Assembly: GCF_000177195.2 (NCBI RefSeq)
Contig: NC_015953.1
Span: 3,782,001 to 3,846,000 of the forward strand
DNA length: 64,000 bases
Source: Streptomyces sp. SirexAA-E
Lineage (GTDB): Bacteria > Actinomycetota > Actinomycetes > Streptomycetales > Streptomycetaceae
Direction: 5' to 3'
Shown piece after piece: positions 41,844 through 50,575 of the stretch. The notes beneath the pieces were generated by a model, which had not been told where the DNA came from, did not search any database, and was given only the letters and a program-made list of their open reading frames with translations. Position 1 is the stretch's first letter. The number at the start of each line of letters is the position of its first letter. The translations under genes were made by a program, and so were the position numbers.

Positions 41844-43392
41844 ATGACAGCCACCGCCGCCGAACGGCACGACCCCGCCCCCCCTGGGCGGCCATCCGCA
41901 GCGCTGGCTGATCCTCGGCGTCATCTGCCTCGCCCAGCTCACCGTGCTGCTGGACAACACCGTCCTCAACGTCGCGATCCCCTCCCTCACCACCGAGTTG
42001 GGAGCCTCCACCGCCGATGTGCAGTGGATGATCAACGCCTACTCCCTCGTCCAGTCCGGTCTGCTGCTCACCGCGGGCAGCGCCTCCGACCGCTACGGCC
42101 GCAAGAAGATGCTCGTCATCGGCCTCACGCTGTTCGGCATCGGCTCGCTGGTGGCCGGACTCGCCCAGTCCCCGGGCCAGTTGATCGCCGCCCGGGCCGG
42201 CATGGGGATCGGCGGCGCGCTGCTGCTGACGACCACCCTCGCCGTGGTGGTGCAGATCTTCGACGACACCGAACGCGTCAAGGCGATCGGCATCTGGTCC
42301 ACGGTCAGCTCGCTCGGCTTCGCCGCGGGCCCGCTGCTCGGCGGGGTGATGCTCGACCACTTCTGGTGGGGCGCGATCTTCCTGATCAACATCCCGGTCG
42401 CGGTCGTCGGCCTCGTCGCCGTCGTCCGGCTCGTCCCGGAGTCGAAGAACCCGCGCGGCGACCGTCCCGACCTGCTGGGTGCCCTGCTCTCCACCCTCGG
42501 CATGGCCGCCGTCGTCTACGCGATCATCTCCGGCCCCGAACACGGCTGGACGTCCGGGCAGGTCCTGCTGACCGCCTTCACGGGGATCGCCTTCCTCACC
42601 GGCTTCGTCCTGTGGGAGCTCCACATCCCCCATCCGATGCTGGACATGCACTTCTTCCGGAACCAGCGGTTCGTCGGCGCGGTCGCCGGCTCGATCCTCG
42701 TGGCCTTCGGCATGGGCGGCTCGCTCTTCCTGCTCACCCAGCACCTCCAGTTCGTCCTGGGGTACAGCCCGCTGGAGGCCGGTCTGCGCACCGCCCCGCT
42801 CGCGCTGACCGTGATCGTGCTCAACCTCGCCGGACTCGGCGCCCGTCTCGTGCCGAAGATGGGCACGCCCGCCACCATCGCCACCGGTATGAGTCTGCTG
42901 GCCGCCGGTCTCGCGGCCGTCGCCCTGCTCGGACGCGAGGCCTACGGCGGCATGCTGGGCGGCCTCGTCGTCATGGGGGCGGGCATCGCCCTCGCCATGC
43001 CCGCCATGGCCAACGCGATCATGAGCGCCATCCCGCCGGAGAAGGCCGGTGTCGGGGCCGGGGTCAACGGCACGCTCGCCGAGTTCGGCAACGGCCTCGG
43101 CGTCGCCGTGCTCGGCGCCGTACTCACCTCGCGCTTCACGGCCCTCGTGCCGGCCTCCGTCGGGGCGGCCTCGCTGCCCGCCGCGCTGGCCGCCGCGCGG
43201 GGAGAGGGGGAGCGGCACCGGATCACCGGCGCCTTCGCCGACGGACTGGCGGCCAGTCAGCTGGTGGGCGCGGTGGCGGTGCTGGCCGGCGGGCTGCTGA
43301 CCGCCGTGCTGCTGCGCCGGGCCGGACGCCTCCAGGCCGCCGCGCCACCGGGCCCCAGTCCGGTGGACCCGGCGTCTGAGCAGCGGGCATAG
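41844..43392 (+). pseudogene. DHA2-type MFS drug exporter, frameshifted at a C7 tract
   Basis: Translation from the ATG at 41844 (AGGAG upstream) gives MTATAAERHDPAPP and then leaves frame. The transporter continues in the next frame as LGGHPQRWLILGVICLAQLT and onwards, with VLLDNTVLNVAIPSL (residue 34), DRYGRKKML and about 14 helices up to SEQRA. One extra C in the run at 41878-41884 (seven C) would join the frames exactly. Either the gene is inactive or phase-variable, or the sequence has a homopolymer error; the intact remainder favours a recent or technical cause. The family exports drugs by proton antiport. Palindromes before it and the adjacent tetR gene imply repression. Confidence 0.8.
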
Positions 43393-43409
43393 CATCGGAC
43401 GGACACCGT

Positions 43410-43443
43410 GCCGTACGCCGTGACGCAGTGAGCGGCGTACGGC
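43410..43443. promoter_or_regulatory. 10-bp inverted repeat upstream of tetR
   Basis: Gccgtacgcc (43410-43419) and ggcgtacggc (43434-43443) are exact complements with 14 bp between them. They lie 59 bp before the tetR start and share the GTACGCC core with the sites before the MFS gene; it may also serve as terminator of the MFS gene. Confidence 0.55.
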
Positions 43444-43501
43444 TTCGGTGGAGACGGACGCCCCACATGTCCGTACCGTCGGCAGGACAGGAGAACGCGC
43501 C

Positions 43502-44320
43502 ATGGGATCCGCGGCAGACCGAGCGAAGAGTTCCGCCCGGGTCAGCGTGTGGCTGGACCGGCGGACACCGGCGCGTACCCGCAAGGCCGACCAGCCGGCC
43601 GGCCTCGACCGGGAGCGGATCACCGCGGCCACCGTCCGGCTGCTGGACGCCGAAGGCCTCACCAAGTTCTCCATGCGCCGCCTCGCCGCCGAGCTCGACG
43701 TCACGGCGATGTCCCTCTACTGGTACGTGGACACCAAGGACGATCTGCTGGAACTGGCCCTCGACACGGTCTACGGCGAGATCGGCCCGGCCCGCGAGGA
43801 CGCCGACTGGCCGGAGAGGCTGCGCGAACTGGCCACCAGCTACCGGAAGATGCTGGTCGCCCACGTCTGGGCGTCCGCGCTCATCGGGAAATATCTGAAC
43901 ATCGGCCCGAACGCGATGCTGTTCTCGTACGCCGTCCAGGACGTCGTCCGGGCCACCGGGCTGCCGCTCGGCAGCCAGACGGGCGCGATGTCCGCCGTCT
44001 TCCAGTTCGTCTACGGATTCGGCACCCAGGAGGGGCACATCGTGCAGCGCTCCAAGGACGCCGGGCTCAGCCAGGACGAGTTCTACCAGCAGGCGATCGG
44101 CGCCGTCCGGGCCGATCCCGAGCTCAAGCGGATCGTCGAGCCGTCGGAAGCCATCATGGACGCCCGCGGCGGCACCACCGTGGAGGAGATGCGGGAACGC
44201 GACTTCCTGCTCGCCCTCGACATCCTCGTCACCGGGATCGAGGCGATGTGCGCACGGGAGGCGGACCGCGGTGAGGGCCGTACGGAGGACCGTACGGCCC
44301 CGGAGCTCCGGCGTCAGTAA
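43502..44320 (+). CDS. TetR/AcrR-family transcriptional regulator
   Basis: 272 residues from the ATG at 43502 (AGGAG upstream; the frame is open back to 43448). The N-terminal HTH is typical: LDRERITAATVRLLDAEGLT then KFSMRRLAAELDVTAMSLYW and YVDTKDDLLELALDTV. A long C-terminal ligand domain follows (FVYGFGTQEGHIVQRSKDAG), as in TetR proteins controlling drug exporters. It presumably represses the adjacent MFS gene and itself, through the GTACGCC palindromes. Its stop overlaps the convergent dehydrogenase gene by seven bases, which makes antisense read-through between them likely. Confidence 0.92.
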   Translation: MGSAADRAKSSARVSVWLDRRTPARTRKADQPAGLDRERITAATVRLLDAEGLTKFSMRRLAAELDVTAMSLYWYVDTKDDLLELALDTVYGEIGPAREDADWPERLRELATSYRKMLVAHVWASALIGKYLNIGPNAMLFSYAVQDVVRATGLPLGSQTGAMSAVFQFVYGFGTQEGHIVQRSKDAGLSQDEFYQQAIGAVRADPELKRIVEPSEAIMDARGGTTVEEMRERDFLLALDILVTGIEAMCAREADRGEGRTEDRTAPELRRQ

Positions 44321-45276
44321 CCGCGCCCGGTGTCCACCGCCAGCGCGGGTGTCCTGCCCTGCGCCACCGCGTCCCAGCACGCCTCGAAGTCGGTGACGAC
44401 GTCCTCGTCGGCCGTGAGTCCGGCGGAGTGCGAGGTGACCACCGTGCGCGGGAGCCGCCAGACGCGGTCGTCGGGGCCCGGAGGCTCGTCGGGCAGCACG
44501 TCGAGGACGGCCCGGCGAACCGAGCCGTCGCGCAGCGCGGCCTCCAGCGCGTCCAGGTCGACCGAGGCGCCCCGGCCGACGTTGACGAACGAGGCACCCC
44601 GCATCGCGGCGAACCGCCGGCCGCCGAAGAACCCCTCGGTGGCCCCGGTCAGCGGCAGCGTGGACACCACCCAGCGTGCGGCGGCCAGTTCCTCCGCCTC
44701 CTCGGCGCCGCCGACCGCCACCACCCGGTCGAAGCCGGGCAGCGGGCCGCCGGGAGTGCGGCGCACACCCACCGTGCGCACGGAGCACGCCCGCAGCAGG
44801 GCGGCGACCGCGGATCCGATGCGCCCGGTGCCGTGGACGACCGCCGTGTCCCCGGCCACGAGCGAGGACGGGAGGCGGTGCCAGACGCCACGGGCGTGCT
44901 GCGCGGTGTGCTCCGGGACCGACTGGCACTCGGCGAGCATCCAGCCCAGCACGTACTGGGCGATGCGCTCACCCATGCGGCCCACGGTCCGGGTCAGCAG
45001 TGCCCCGTCCGGCCAGGGACCGGCGGCCAGGAGCGCGTCCGTGCCCGCGTAGACGCTGTGGAACCACACCAGCCGCCCGTCCCGCAGCGCGTCGGGCAGG
45101 GTGTCCCCGACGTACAGGACGGGCCCCTCGGGCACCGCACCGGGCGCCTGCTCCGCCGGGCGCCCGGTGATCCGCTCCAGCGCGCGGACCACCGACGCGT
45201 CCAGGCCCGGCGCGGTCAGCAGCCGGGCGCGGTCGAGCAGCCCGGTCTCCGGCGGTGGCCCGCTCATGTCAGCCAC
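44314..45276 (-). CDS. D-2-hydroxyacid dehydrogenase-like NAD-binding protein
   Basis: 320 residues from the GTG at 45276; an ATG at 45267 is an alternative. The nucleotide-binding motif is VVHGTGRIGSAVAALL (about residue 150). Other family elements are WVVSTLPLTGATEGFFG, RGASFVNVGRGASVDLDALE and LDVLPDEPPGPDDRVW with the C-terminal catalytic region TSHSAGLTA, where the usual His is in TSHSAG. The enzyme should reduce a 2-keto acid or oxidise a 2-hydroxy acid with NAD(P); the substrate is unknown. The start overlaps the upstream PPOX gene by eight bases, so the two form an operon. Confidence 0.87.
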   Translation of the reverse strand: MADMSGPPPETGLLDRARLLTAPGLDASVVRALERITGRPAEQAPGAVPEGPVLYVGDTLPDALRDGRLVWFHSVYAGTDALLAAGPWPDGALLTRTVGRMGERIAQYVLGWMLAECQSVPEHTAQHARGVWHRLPSSLVAGDTAVVHGTGRIGSAVAALLRACSVRTVGVRRTPGGPLPGFDRVVAVGGAEEAEELAAARWVVSTLPLTGATEGFFGGRRFAAMRGASFVNVGRGASVDLDALEAALRDGSVRRAVLDVLPDEPPGPDDRVWRLPRTVVTSHSAGLTADEDVVTDFEACWDAVAQGRTPALAVDTGRGY

Positions 45277-45739
45277 CGTCGGACAGCCGCGCGGGGAAGC
45301 CGCCGGTGGCGATCGGGCCCCAGCGCTCCGGGGTGATCCTGATGATCGACTTCCCCTGCTTCACCATCGCCGCCCGGTACTCGTCCCAGTCCGGGTGCTC
45401 TCCGGAGATGTTGCGGAAGTACTCGACGAGGGGCTCGACCGAGTCCGGGGTGTCGATCACCTCGGCCGAGCCGTCGATCTGGACCCAGGGGCCGTTCCAC
45501 TCGTCCGACAGGACGATCACGCTGACCCGCTCGTCCCGCTTGGCGTTACGGGTCTTGGCGCGCTCGGGATACGTCGAGACGACGATCCGGCCCGCGTCGT
45601 CCACGCCGCAGGTCAGCGGGGACCCCTGGGGCCGGCCGTCGGACCGGGTGGTCAGCAGGATCGCCCGGTGCCGGGGACGAACGAAGTCCAGCAGATCCGC
45701 GAGCTCGACGGTGGTGTTGGTCGCGATGTTCGGTGCCAT
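45269..45739 (-). CDS. PPOX-class F420-dependent oxidoreductase
   Basis: 156 residues with the split-barrel flavin-binding fold: LLTTRSDGRPQGSPLTCGVD, IVVSTYPERAKTRNAKRDER, VSVIVLSDEWNGPWVQIDGS and the terminal ITPERWGPIATGGFP. The RAKTRN and RDERVS segments are typical of actinobacterial F420-binding members of the pyridoxamine-phosphate-oxidase-like superfamily (TIGR03618 type). Cytoplasmic redox function; substrate unknown. It is followed by the overlapping dehydrogenase gene. Confidence 0.88.
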   Translation of the reverse strand: MAPNIATNTTVELADLLDFVRPRHRAILLTTRSDGRPQGSPLTCGVDDAGRIVVSTYPERAKTRNAKRDERVSVIVLSDEWNGPWVQIDGSAEVIDTPDSVEPLVEYFRNISGEHPDWDEYRAAMVKQGKSIIRITPERWGPIATGGFPARLSDGG

Positions 45740-45767
45740 GCGGCCAGCCTAGGGCTTCCCGTTCGCA

Positions 45768-46583
45768 TCAGGCCGGGACCACGTCCCCCTGTACGGCCTG
45801 GATGTCGAGCTCCACCCGCAGGGTCGTGCCGATGGCCGAGATGCCCGCCTGCACGACCTGGTTGTAGTTCATCGCGAAGTCGTCCCGGCGCAGCTCCGCG
45901 GTGGCGTGGAAGGCCGCCCGCACCCCGCCCCAGGGGTCCGGGCCGGTGCCCAGGTAGCTGAGGTCGAGGTCGACGTCCCGGGCGACGCCGTGCATGCTGA
46001 GGACGCCGTTCACCGTCCAGCGGTCAGGACCGGCCGGGGTCAGGGCGCGGGACCGGTAGGTGATCTCCGGGAACCGCTCCACGTCCAGGAAGTCCGGCGA
46101 GCGCAGGTGCTTGTCCCGCATGCCGTTGCCGGTGTCGATGCTGGCGGCGCTGATGGAGGCCTCCACGCGCGAGCGCTGGACGTCCGCAGCGATGTCGATC
46201 CGGCCGCTGAACTCGGTGAACCGGCCGTGCACGCTGGAGATCCCCAGGTGCTGCGCGACCGCGGCCACCGAGGAGTGCACCGGGTCCAGGGACCAGGCGC
46301 CCGGCGGCGGCAGCTCCACACCGCCCTGCCGGGCCAGCACCACGGTGCCGGCCTCGACCCGGCCGCTGGCCGCGACGAGTGCGGTCGAGGCGGCGGGGGC
46401 GTATCCGACCGCCGTGACGATCACCGTGTAGGCCCCGGCCGGCAGCAGGTCGTCGGTCCGGACGGCCCCGTCCTCGTCTGCGGTGGCCCGGACCACCTGT
46501 GTGCCCGTCATGTCGGTCACCGTCACGACCGCGTGCTGGACGGCCCAGCCGTCCCGCGTGCGTACGTGTGCTCGAAGTCCCAT
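45768..46583 (-). CDS. YceI-family protein with N-terminal Ig-like repeat
   Basis: 271 residues. Residues 1-90 form a carboxypeptidase-regulatory-like beta-sandwich (VQHAVVTVTDMTGTQVVRATADEDG, PAGAYTVIVTAVGYAPA). Residues 95-270 are a YceI lipocalin-like domain (WSLDPVHSSVAAVAQHLGIS, VHGRFTEFSGRIDI, RSPDFLDVERFPEITYRS), which binds isoprenoid-type lipids in characterised members. No signal peptide is visible, which is unusual for YceI. The ATG has AAGGAG upstream. The next gene on the same strand group, an MFS transporter, carries three copies of the same type of Ig-like repeat, pointing to a shared function. Confidence 0.88.
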   Translation of the reverse strand: MGLRAHVRTRDGWAVQHAVVTVTDMTGTQVVRATADEDGAVRTDDLLPAGAYTVIVTAVGYAPAASTALVAASGRVEAGTVVLARQGGVELPPPGAWSLDPVHSSVAAVAQHLGISSVHGRFTEFSGRIDIAADVQRSRVEASISAASIDTGNGMRDKHLRSPDFLDVERFPEITYRSRALTPAGPDRWTVNGVLSMHGVARDVDLDLSYLGTGPDPWGGVRAAFHATAELRRDDFAMNYNQVVQAGISAIGTTLRVELDIQAVQGDVVPA

Positions 46584-46756
46584 CCCGTTCTCTCTCCTTG
46601 CTCACTCACTCGGTGACTCGATGAGTCGGGCCCCGGGCGGGAACGGCAGGCCGTCCCCTGCCTGCCGTTCCCGCCACGGGGCCCATTTCCACCGGCGGAC
46701 ACAGCCTCTCCGCTCGAAGCGCTGTACCGCCAGGGGTCTTTGTGGATCTTCGGTGT

Positions 46757-49264
46757 CTACTCGCCCGGGTGGGCGAGCTCGATGTCGTGGCCGTCGATCC
46801 CGCCGCCGGCCACGGTCAGCGAGCCCGCCACCGGCGGGTAGCCGGTCGCGACCACGGAGTACTCACCGGCGTCCAGGTCGGTGAAGGCGTAGACGCCGTC
46901 CTCCCCGGTCGTCGAGGTGCCGACCACGTTGCCGGCCGCGTCGATCAGCGTGACACGGGCGTCCGGCAGCGGCGCCCGGCCGGAACCGGCCCTGACGACA
47001 CCGCGCACCAGCGCACCGGCCCGCAGGACCGCGTCGGCACGGGTGACGCCCTGGCCGCCGATCTCCACCGGCAGCGCCAGCGGGCGGAAGCCGGCGGCGG
47101 TCACGGCGACCGTCACCGCACCGGGGATCAGCTCGCCGAAGACGAACTCACCCGCCGCGTCCGAGACACCGGTGGCGAGGACGTCACCGCGGACGTCGGT
47201 CACCACGACCATCGCGCCCTCGACCGGGGCACCGCCCTCGGCGGTCCGCACGGTCCCGGCGAGACCGCTCGTGCCGGCCAGCAGGATGTCGTACGCCAGG
47301 GCTTCGTCGCCGACGACCACGGTGGACGCCTGCGGCTGGAAACCGTCCGCGGAGGCGATCAGGACGTAGCTGCCCGCGCCCGGCGCGTCCAGGACGTACC
47401 CGCCGTCGGCCTGGGCGACGGAGCGCCCGAGCTGCCGGCCGCCCAGCGAGATCAGGGTGACGGCGGCCTGGGCGACGGGTGCGCCCTCCGCGCCGCGCAC
47501 CACACCGCGGACGGGGGTGCCGCCCTGCGGAGCGGGCGGGGTGTCCGCGAGCGCCGCGACCGGAGCCTGCGGGGCGTCCTGGACCTCGACGGCGGGGAGC
47601 TGCGCCGTCGTCCCGGAGACCGCGGCGGGGGCACCGACGGTGGCCTCCACGGGAGCCTCGGCGGTGGCCGGGACCTTGTCGTTTCCGGCGTTCGTCTTCA
47701 GGGCGACCTCCTTGATGAAGAGCGTCAGCAGGAAGGCGAGCAGCGCGGCCGGTGCGGCGTACAGGAAGACGTCGGCGACACCGTGACCGTAAGCCGCCTC
47801 CATGACCGTGCGGAACGGGGCGGGGAGCGCGTCCAGGTCGGGGATGCCTCCGCCGCCGGTACCGCCGTGGCCCAGCTTGGCGCCCTCGGGGCCGAGGTCG
47901 GCGAGGCCGTCCTTGACGTACTGGGTCACGCGGTTGCCCAGGACGGCACCCAGCGCCGAGACGCCGATCGCACCACCCAGGGAACGGAAGAACGTGACGA
48001 CGGAGCTGGCCGCGCCGAGGTCGGCCGGGGCCACCTGGTTCTGCGTGGCGAGGACCAGGTTCTGCATCATCATGCCGATGCCGAGACCCATCACGAACAT
48101 GAAGATCGCGATGTGCCAGTACGCGGTGTCGTACCGGATGGTGCCCAGCATCCCGAGGCCCGCGGTGAGCAGGAAGCCACCGCTGACCAGCCAGGCCTTC
48201 CAGCGGCCCGTCTTGGTGATGATCTGGCCCGAGAGGGTCGAGGAGAGGAAGAGCCCCGCGATCATCGGGATGGTCATGACACCGGACATCGTCGGCGACT
48301 TGCCGCGCGCCAGCTGGAAGTACTGGCTGAAGAAGACGGTTCCGGCGAACATGCCGATACCGACGAACAGCGAGGCGGCCGAGGCCAGCGTGATGGTGCG
48401 GTTGCGGAAGAGGCGCAGCGGGATGATCGGCTCGCGGGCCCGGGACTCGACGAGGACGAAGATCAGCGCGAGCAGCACGGCGCCCACGACCATGACGACG
48501 GTCTGCCAGGAGATCCAGTCGTACTTGTCGCCCGCGAAGGTCACCCAGAGCAGCAGCAGGGAGACGGCGGAGCTGATGAAGAACGCGCCCCACCAGTCGA
48601 CCTTGACCTCGCGCTTGACGACCGGGAGCTTCAGGGTCTTCTGGAGCACGATCAGGGCGATGACCGCGAACGGCACACCCACGTAGAAGCACCAGCGCCA
48701 GCCCATCCAGCTGGTGTCGGTGATGACACCGCCGAGCAGCGGGCCGCCGACGGTGGCGACGGCGAAGACCGCGCCGAGGTAGCCGCTGTACCGCCCGCGC
48801 TCGCGCGGGGAGATCATCGCGGCCATCACGATCTGGGCGAGGGCGGAGAGACCGCCGACGCCGATGCCCTGCACGACACGGCAGGTGATGAGCATGCCGC
48901 TGCTGGTCGAGAGACCGGCCACTATCGAGCCGGCCACGTAGATGATCAGGGCTATCTGGACCAGCAGCTTCTTGCTGAACAGGTCGGCGAGCTTGCCCCA
49001 CAGGGGGGTGGTGGCGGTCATGGCCAGCAGCGAGGCCGTGACGACCCAGGTGTAGGCGCTCTGGCCGCCGCCGAGGTCGGAGATGATCTCCGGCAGGGCG
49101 TTGGAGACGACCGTCGACGACAGGATCGCGACGAACATGCCGAGCAGCAGCCCGGTCAGTGCTTCCATGATCTGCCGGTGTGTCATCGGCGTGCCTGCGG
49201 GGGCTTCGGGGGCCCCGTGCTTGGCGTGGCCGCCCCGCACACCGGATGGTGTGGTCGTAGCCAT
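46757..49264 (-). CDS. DHA2-type MFS exporter with three C-terminal Ig-like repeats
   Basis: 835 residues from the ATG at 49264 (AAGGAA upstream). Residues about 25-560 form a 14-helix EmrB/QacA-like transporter (LPEIISDLGGGQSAYTWVVT; LWGKLADLFSKK; RVVQGIGVGG). A low-complexity linker (about 560-610) leads to three repeats of about 85 residues: TPVRGVVRGAEGAPVAQAAV, LAGTVRTAEGGAPVEGAMVV and VRGVVRAGSGRAPLPDARVT, each with a GxYVL or GEYSV-type end. These are carboxypeptidase-regulatory-like domains, normally binding or stabilising modules, and unusual on an MFS exporter. The membrane topology places the C-terminus in the cytoplasm. The MarR gene just upstream is the likely regulator. Confidence 0.9.
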   Translation of the reverse strand: MATTTPSGVRGGHAKHGAPEAPAGTPMTHRQIMEALTGLLLGMFVAILSSTVVSNALPEIISDLGGGQSAYTWVVTASLLAMTATTPLWGKLADLFSKKLLVQIALIIYVAGSIVAGLSTSSGMLITCRVVQGIGVGGLSALAQIVMAAMISPRERGRYSGYLGAVFAVATVGGPLLGGVITDTSWMGWRWCFYVGVPFAVIALIVLQKTLKLPVVKREVKVDWWGAFFISSAVSLLLLWVTFAGDKYDWISWQTVVMVVGAVLLALIFVLVESRAREPIIPLRLFRNRTITLASAASLFVGIGMFAGTVFFSQYFQLARGKSPTMSGVMTIPMIAGLFLSSTLSGQIITKTGRWKAWLVSGGFLLTAGLGMLGTIRYDTAYWHIAIFMFVMGLGIGMMMQNLVLATQNQVAPADLGAASSVVTFFRSLGGAIGVSALGAVLGNRVTQYVKDGLADLGPEGAKLGHGGTGGGGIPDLDALPAPFRTVMEAAYGHGVADVFLYAAPAALLAFLLTLFIKEVALKTNAGNDKVPATAEAPVEATVGAPAAVSGTTAQLPAVEVQDAPQAPVAALADTPPAPQGGTPVRGVVRGAEGAPVAQAAVTLISLGGRQLGRSVAQADGGYVLDAPGAGSYVLIASADGFQPQASTVVVGDEALAYDILLAGTSGLAGTVRTAEGGAPVEGAMVVVTDVRGDVLATGVSDAAGEFVFGELIPGAVTVAVTAAGFRPLALPVEIGGQGVTRADAVLRAGALVRGVVRAGSGRAPLPDARVTLIDAAGNVVGTSTTGEDGVYAFTDLDAGEYSVVATGYPPVAGSLTVAGGGIDGHDIELAHPGE

Positions 49265-49287
49265 GGATTTCCTTGTCTTTGCTTCTG

Positions 49288-49800
49288 TTACACGGGTGTA
49301 CGGGTGTACGAGTCGTCGGAGTGCCCGACGTGGCAGTCGCCGCTGTGCCGTCCGGGGGTGCAACCACCGGGGCCTCGGCAGGCGAAGCTGTCCCGCAGCC
49401 GGGCCAGCAACGTGTTGAGCTGCCCGACTTCTTCGTCGGACCAGTCGATGAGGTTGTGGGCGAACATCTCGGTCGTCCGCCGGCTCAGGTCGTCGAGGAG
49501 TTCCTCACCCGCGGGGGTCAGCCGCAGGATGCGGGACCGCCTGTCAGTGGGGTCCGCGAGCCGCTCCACCCAGCCGTTCTCCACGGCGTGGGCCACATGT
49601 CTGCTGGTCACAGACATGTCCACGGCCAGGAGCTCGGCCAGTCGCGTGATCCGCATCTCGCCGTACCTGCTCAGGAGCGTCAGCACGGAGGCCGAGCCAC
49701 CGGGACACTCGGCGGGCAGGATGCGGGCGAGGCCCCGCTTGACGGCTCCGACGGCGCTGAGCTGACGGGCCAGTTCTTCGTACTGGCTCCGTGCGGCCAC
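49288..49800 (-). CDS. MarR-family transcriptional regulator
   Basis: 170 residues. The winged helix is seen as LTLLSRYGEMRITRLAELLA then VDMSVTSRHVAHAVENGWVE and RLADPTDRRSRILRLTPAGE. The C-terminal tail has Cys residues and ends HSDDSYTRTPV. MarR proteins bind palindromes and are released by ligands, often controlling a drug exporter; here the downstream same-strand MFS gene, 24 bp after the stop, is the obvious target. The GTG start has TGGAGG five bases upstream. Two palindromes lie in the upstream region. Confidence 0.92.
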   Translation of the reverse strand: MAARSQYEELARQLSAVGAVKRGLARILPAECPGGSASVLTLLSRYGEMRITRLAELLAVDMSVTSRHVAHAVENGWVERLADPTDRRSRILRLTPAGEELLDDLSRRTTEMFAHNLIDWSDEEVGQLNTLLARLRDSFACRGPGGCTPGRHSGDCHVGHSDDSYTRTPV

Positions 49801-49831
49801 CGGCCCTCCAGAGATCTCACGGGTGCATCTT

Positions 49832-49874
49832 GTTGCTTAGGGCAACGATAGAAGCCGTTGGTTGCCCCAGGCAA
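49832..49874. promoter_or_regulatory. Two palindromes in front of the MarR gene
   Basis: GTTGC-TTAGG-GCAAC (49832-49846) and TTGCC-CCA-GGCAA (49862-49874) are perfect inverted repeats sharing a TTGC core, 16 bp apart. Their place 30-70 bp before the MarR start fits autoregulatory MarR operators. Confidence 0.65.
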
Positions 49875-50160
49875 ACGAAACGGGGCTTGCAGAAGTAAAG
49901 GAACGCAAAAGCCTCCGTAGGGTCGCGGTCAAGCCCCCAGCGCACACGGGGCGCGATGCCGTACGTGTGTTCCTCGGCACACCCGCGACGGGCGCCCGTG
50001 GCGCCCCGCGCGCACGTCCGGCACGCCGCGCGGCCGGTCGTCGACCCCGCCCGGGGTCCGCGCCGGAGGTGCCAGGAGGACCACCGGCCCGTGACGGGGC
50101 ATCAGCCGTAGGAGACCCGGGGGTTGGGCGATACCGGTGAGTTCGCTAGGGTCTCGGGCC

Positions 50161-50376
50161 ATGGCACACAACCCCCACGCCCCGCAGCCGGGCCCCGAGG
50201 GCACTCACGACCCGGCGGGCAGCACGCAGATGTTCCGCGCGTTCGTCGACGAGGGCGAGCCGCAGCGCAGGCAGCAGACCGCGGCGGCCCCGTCCGGCCC
50301 GAAGACCGGCGTGATCGTGGCCGTCGTCGCGGTCGTCGTCATCCTCGGCGCGGTCGCCTGGCTCGCGCTCGGCTGA
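50161..50376 (+). CDS. Small C-tail-anchored membrane protein
   Basis: 71 residues from the ATG at 50161 (MAHNPHAPQPGPEGTHDPAG). A charged, Pro/Gln-rich N-terminal half with STQMFRAFVDEGEPQRRQQ precedes one C-terminal membrane helix (KTGVIVAVVAVVVILGAVAW). The topology is N-in with the end in the membrane. I remember this as a conserved Streptomyces protein without known function; no close operon partner is visible. Confidence 0.65.
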   Translation: MAHNPHAPQPGPEGTHDPAGSTQMFRAFVDEGEPQRRQQTAAAPSGPKTGVIVAVVAVVVILGAVAWLALG

Positions 50377-50575
50377 CCGAACCACGTCCCCGTCCTCCAC
50401 CCTCTACCCCGTCGGCATCCCGGACCGCGGCGCACCCGCCGTCGGCCCCGGGGTCCCGCGGAGAACACGGCACGGCCGCCGGAGCGGCGGTGGTGCCGCC
50501 CCGGCGGCCGATGGAGCCGTACGCCCGCGCGACGCCCCGTGCGGGGACACCGCGTGCCGGGTGGTGCGCGCGAGG

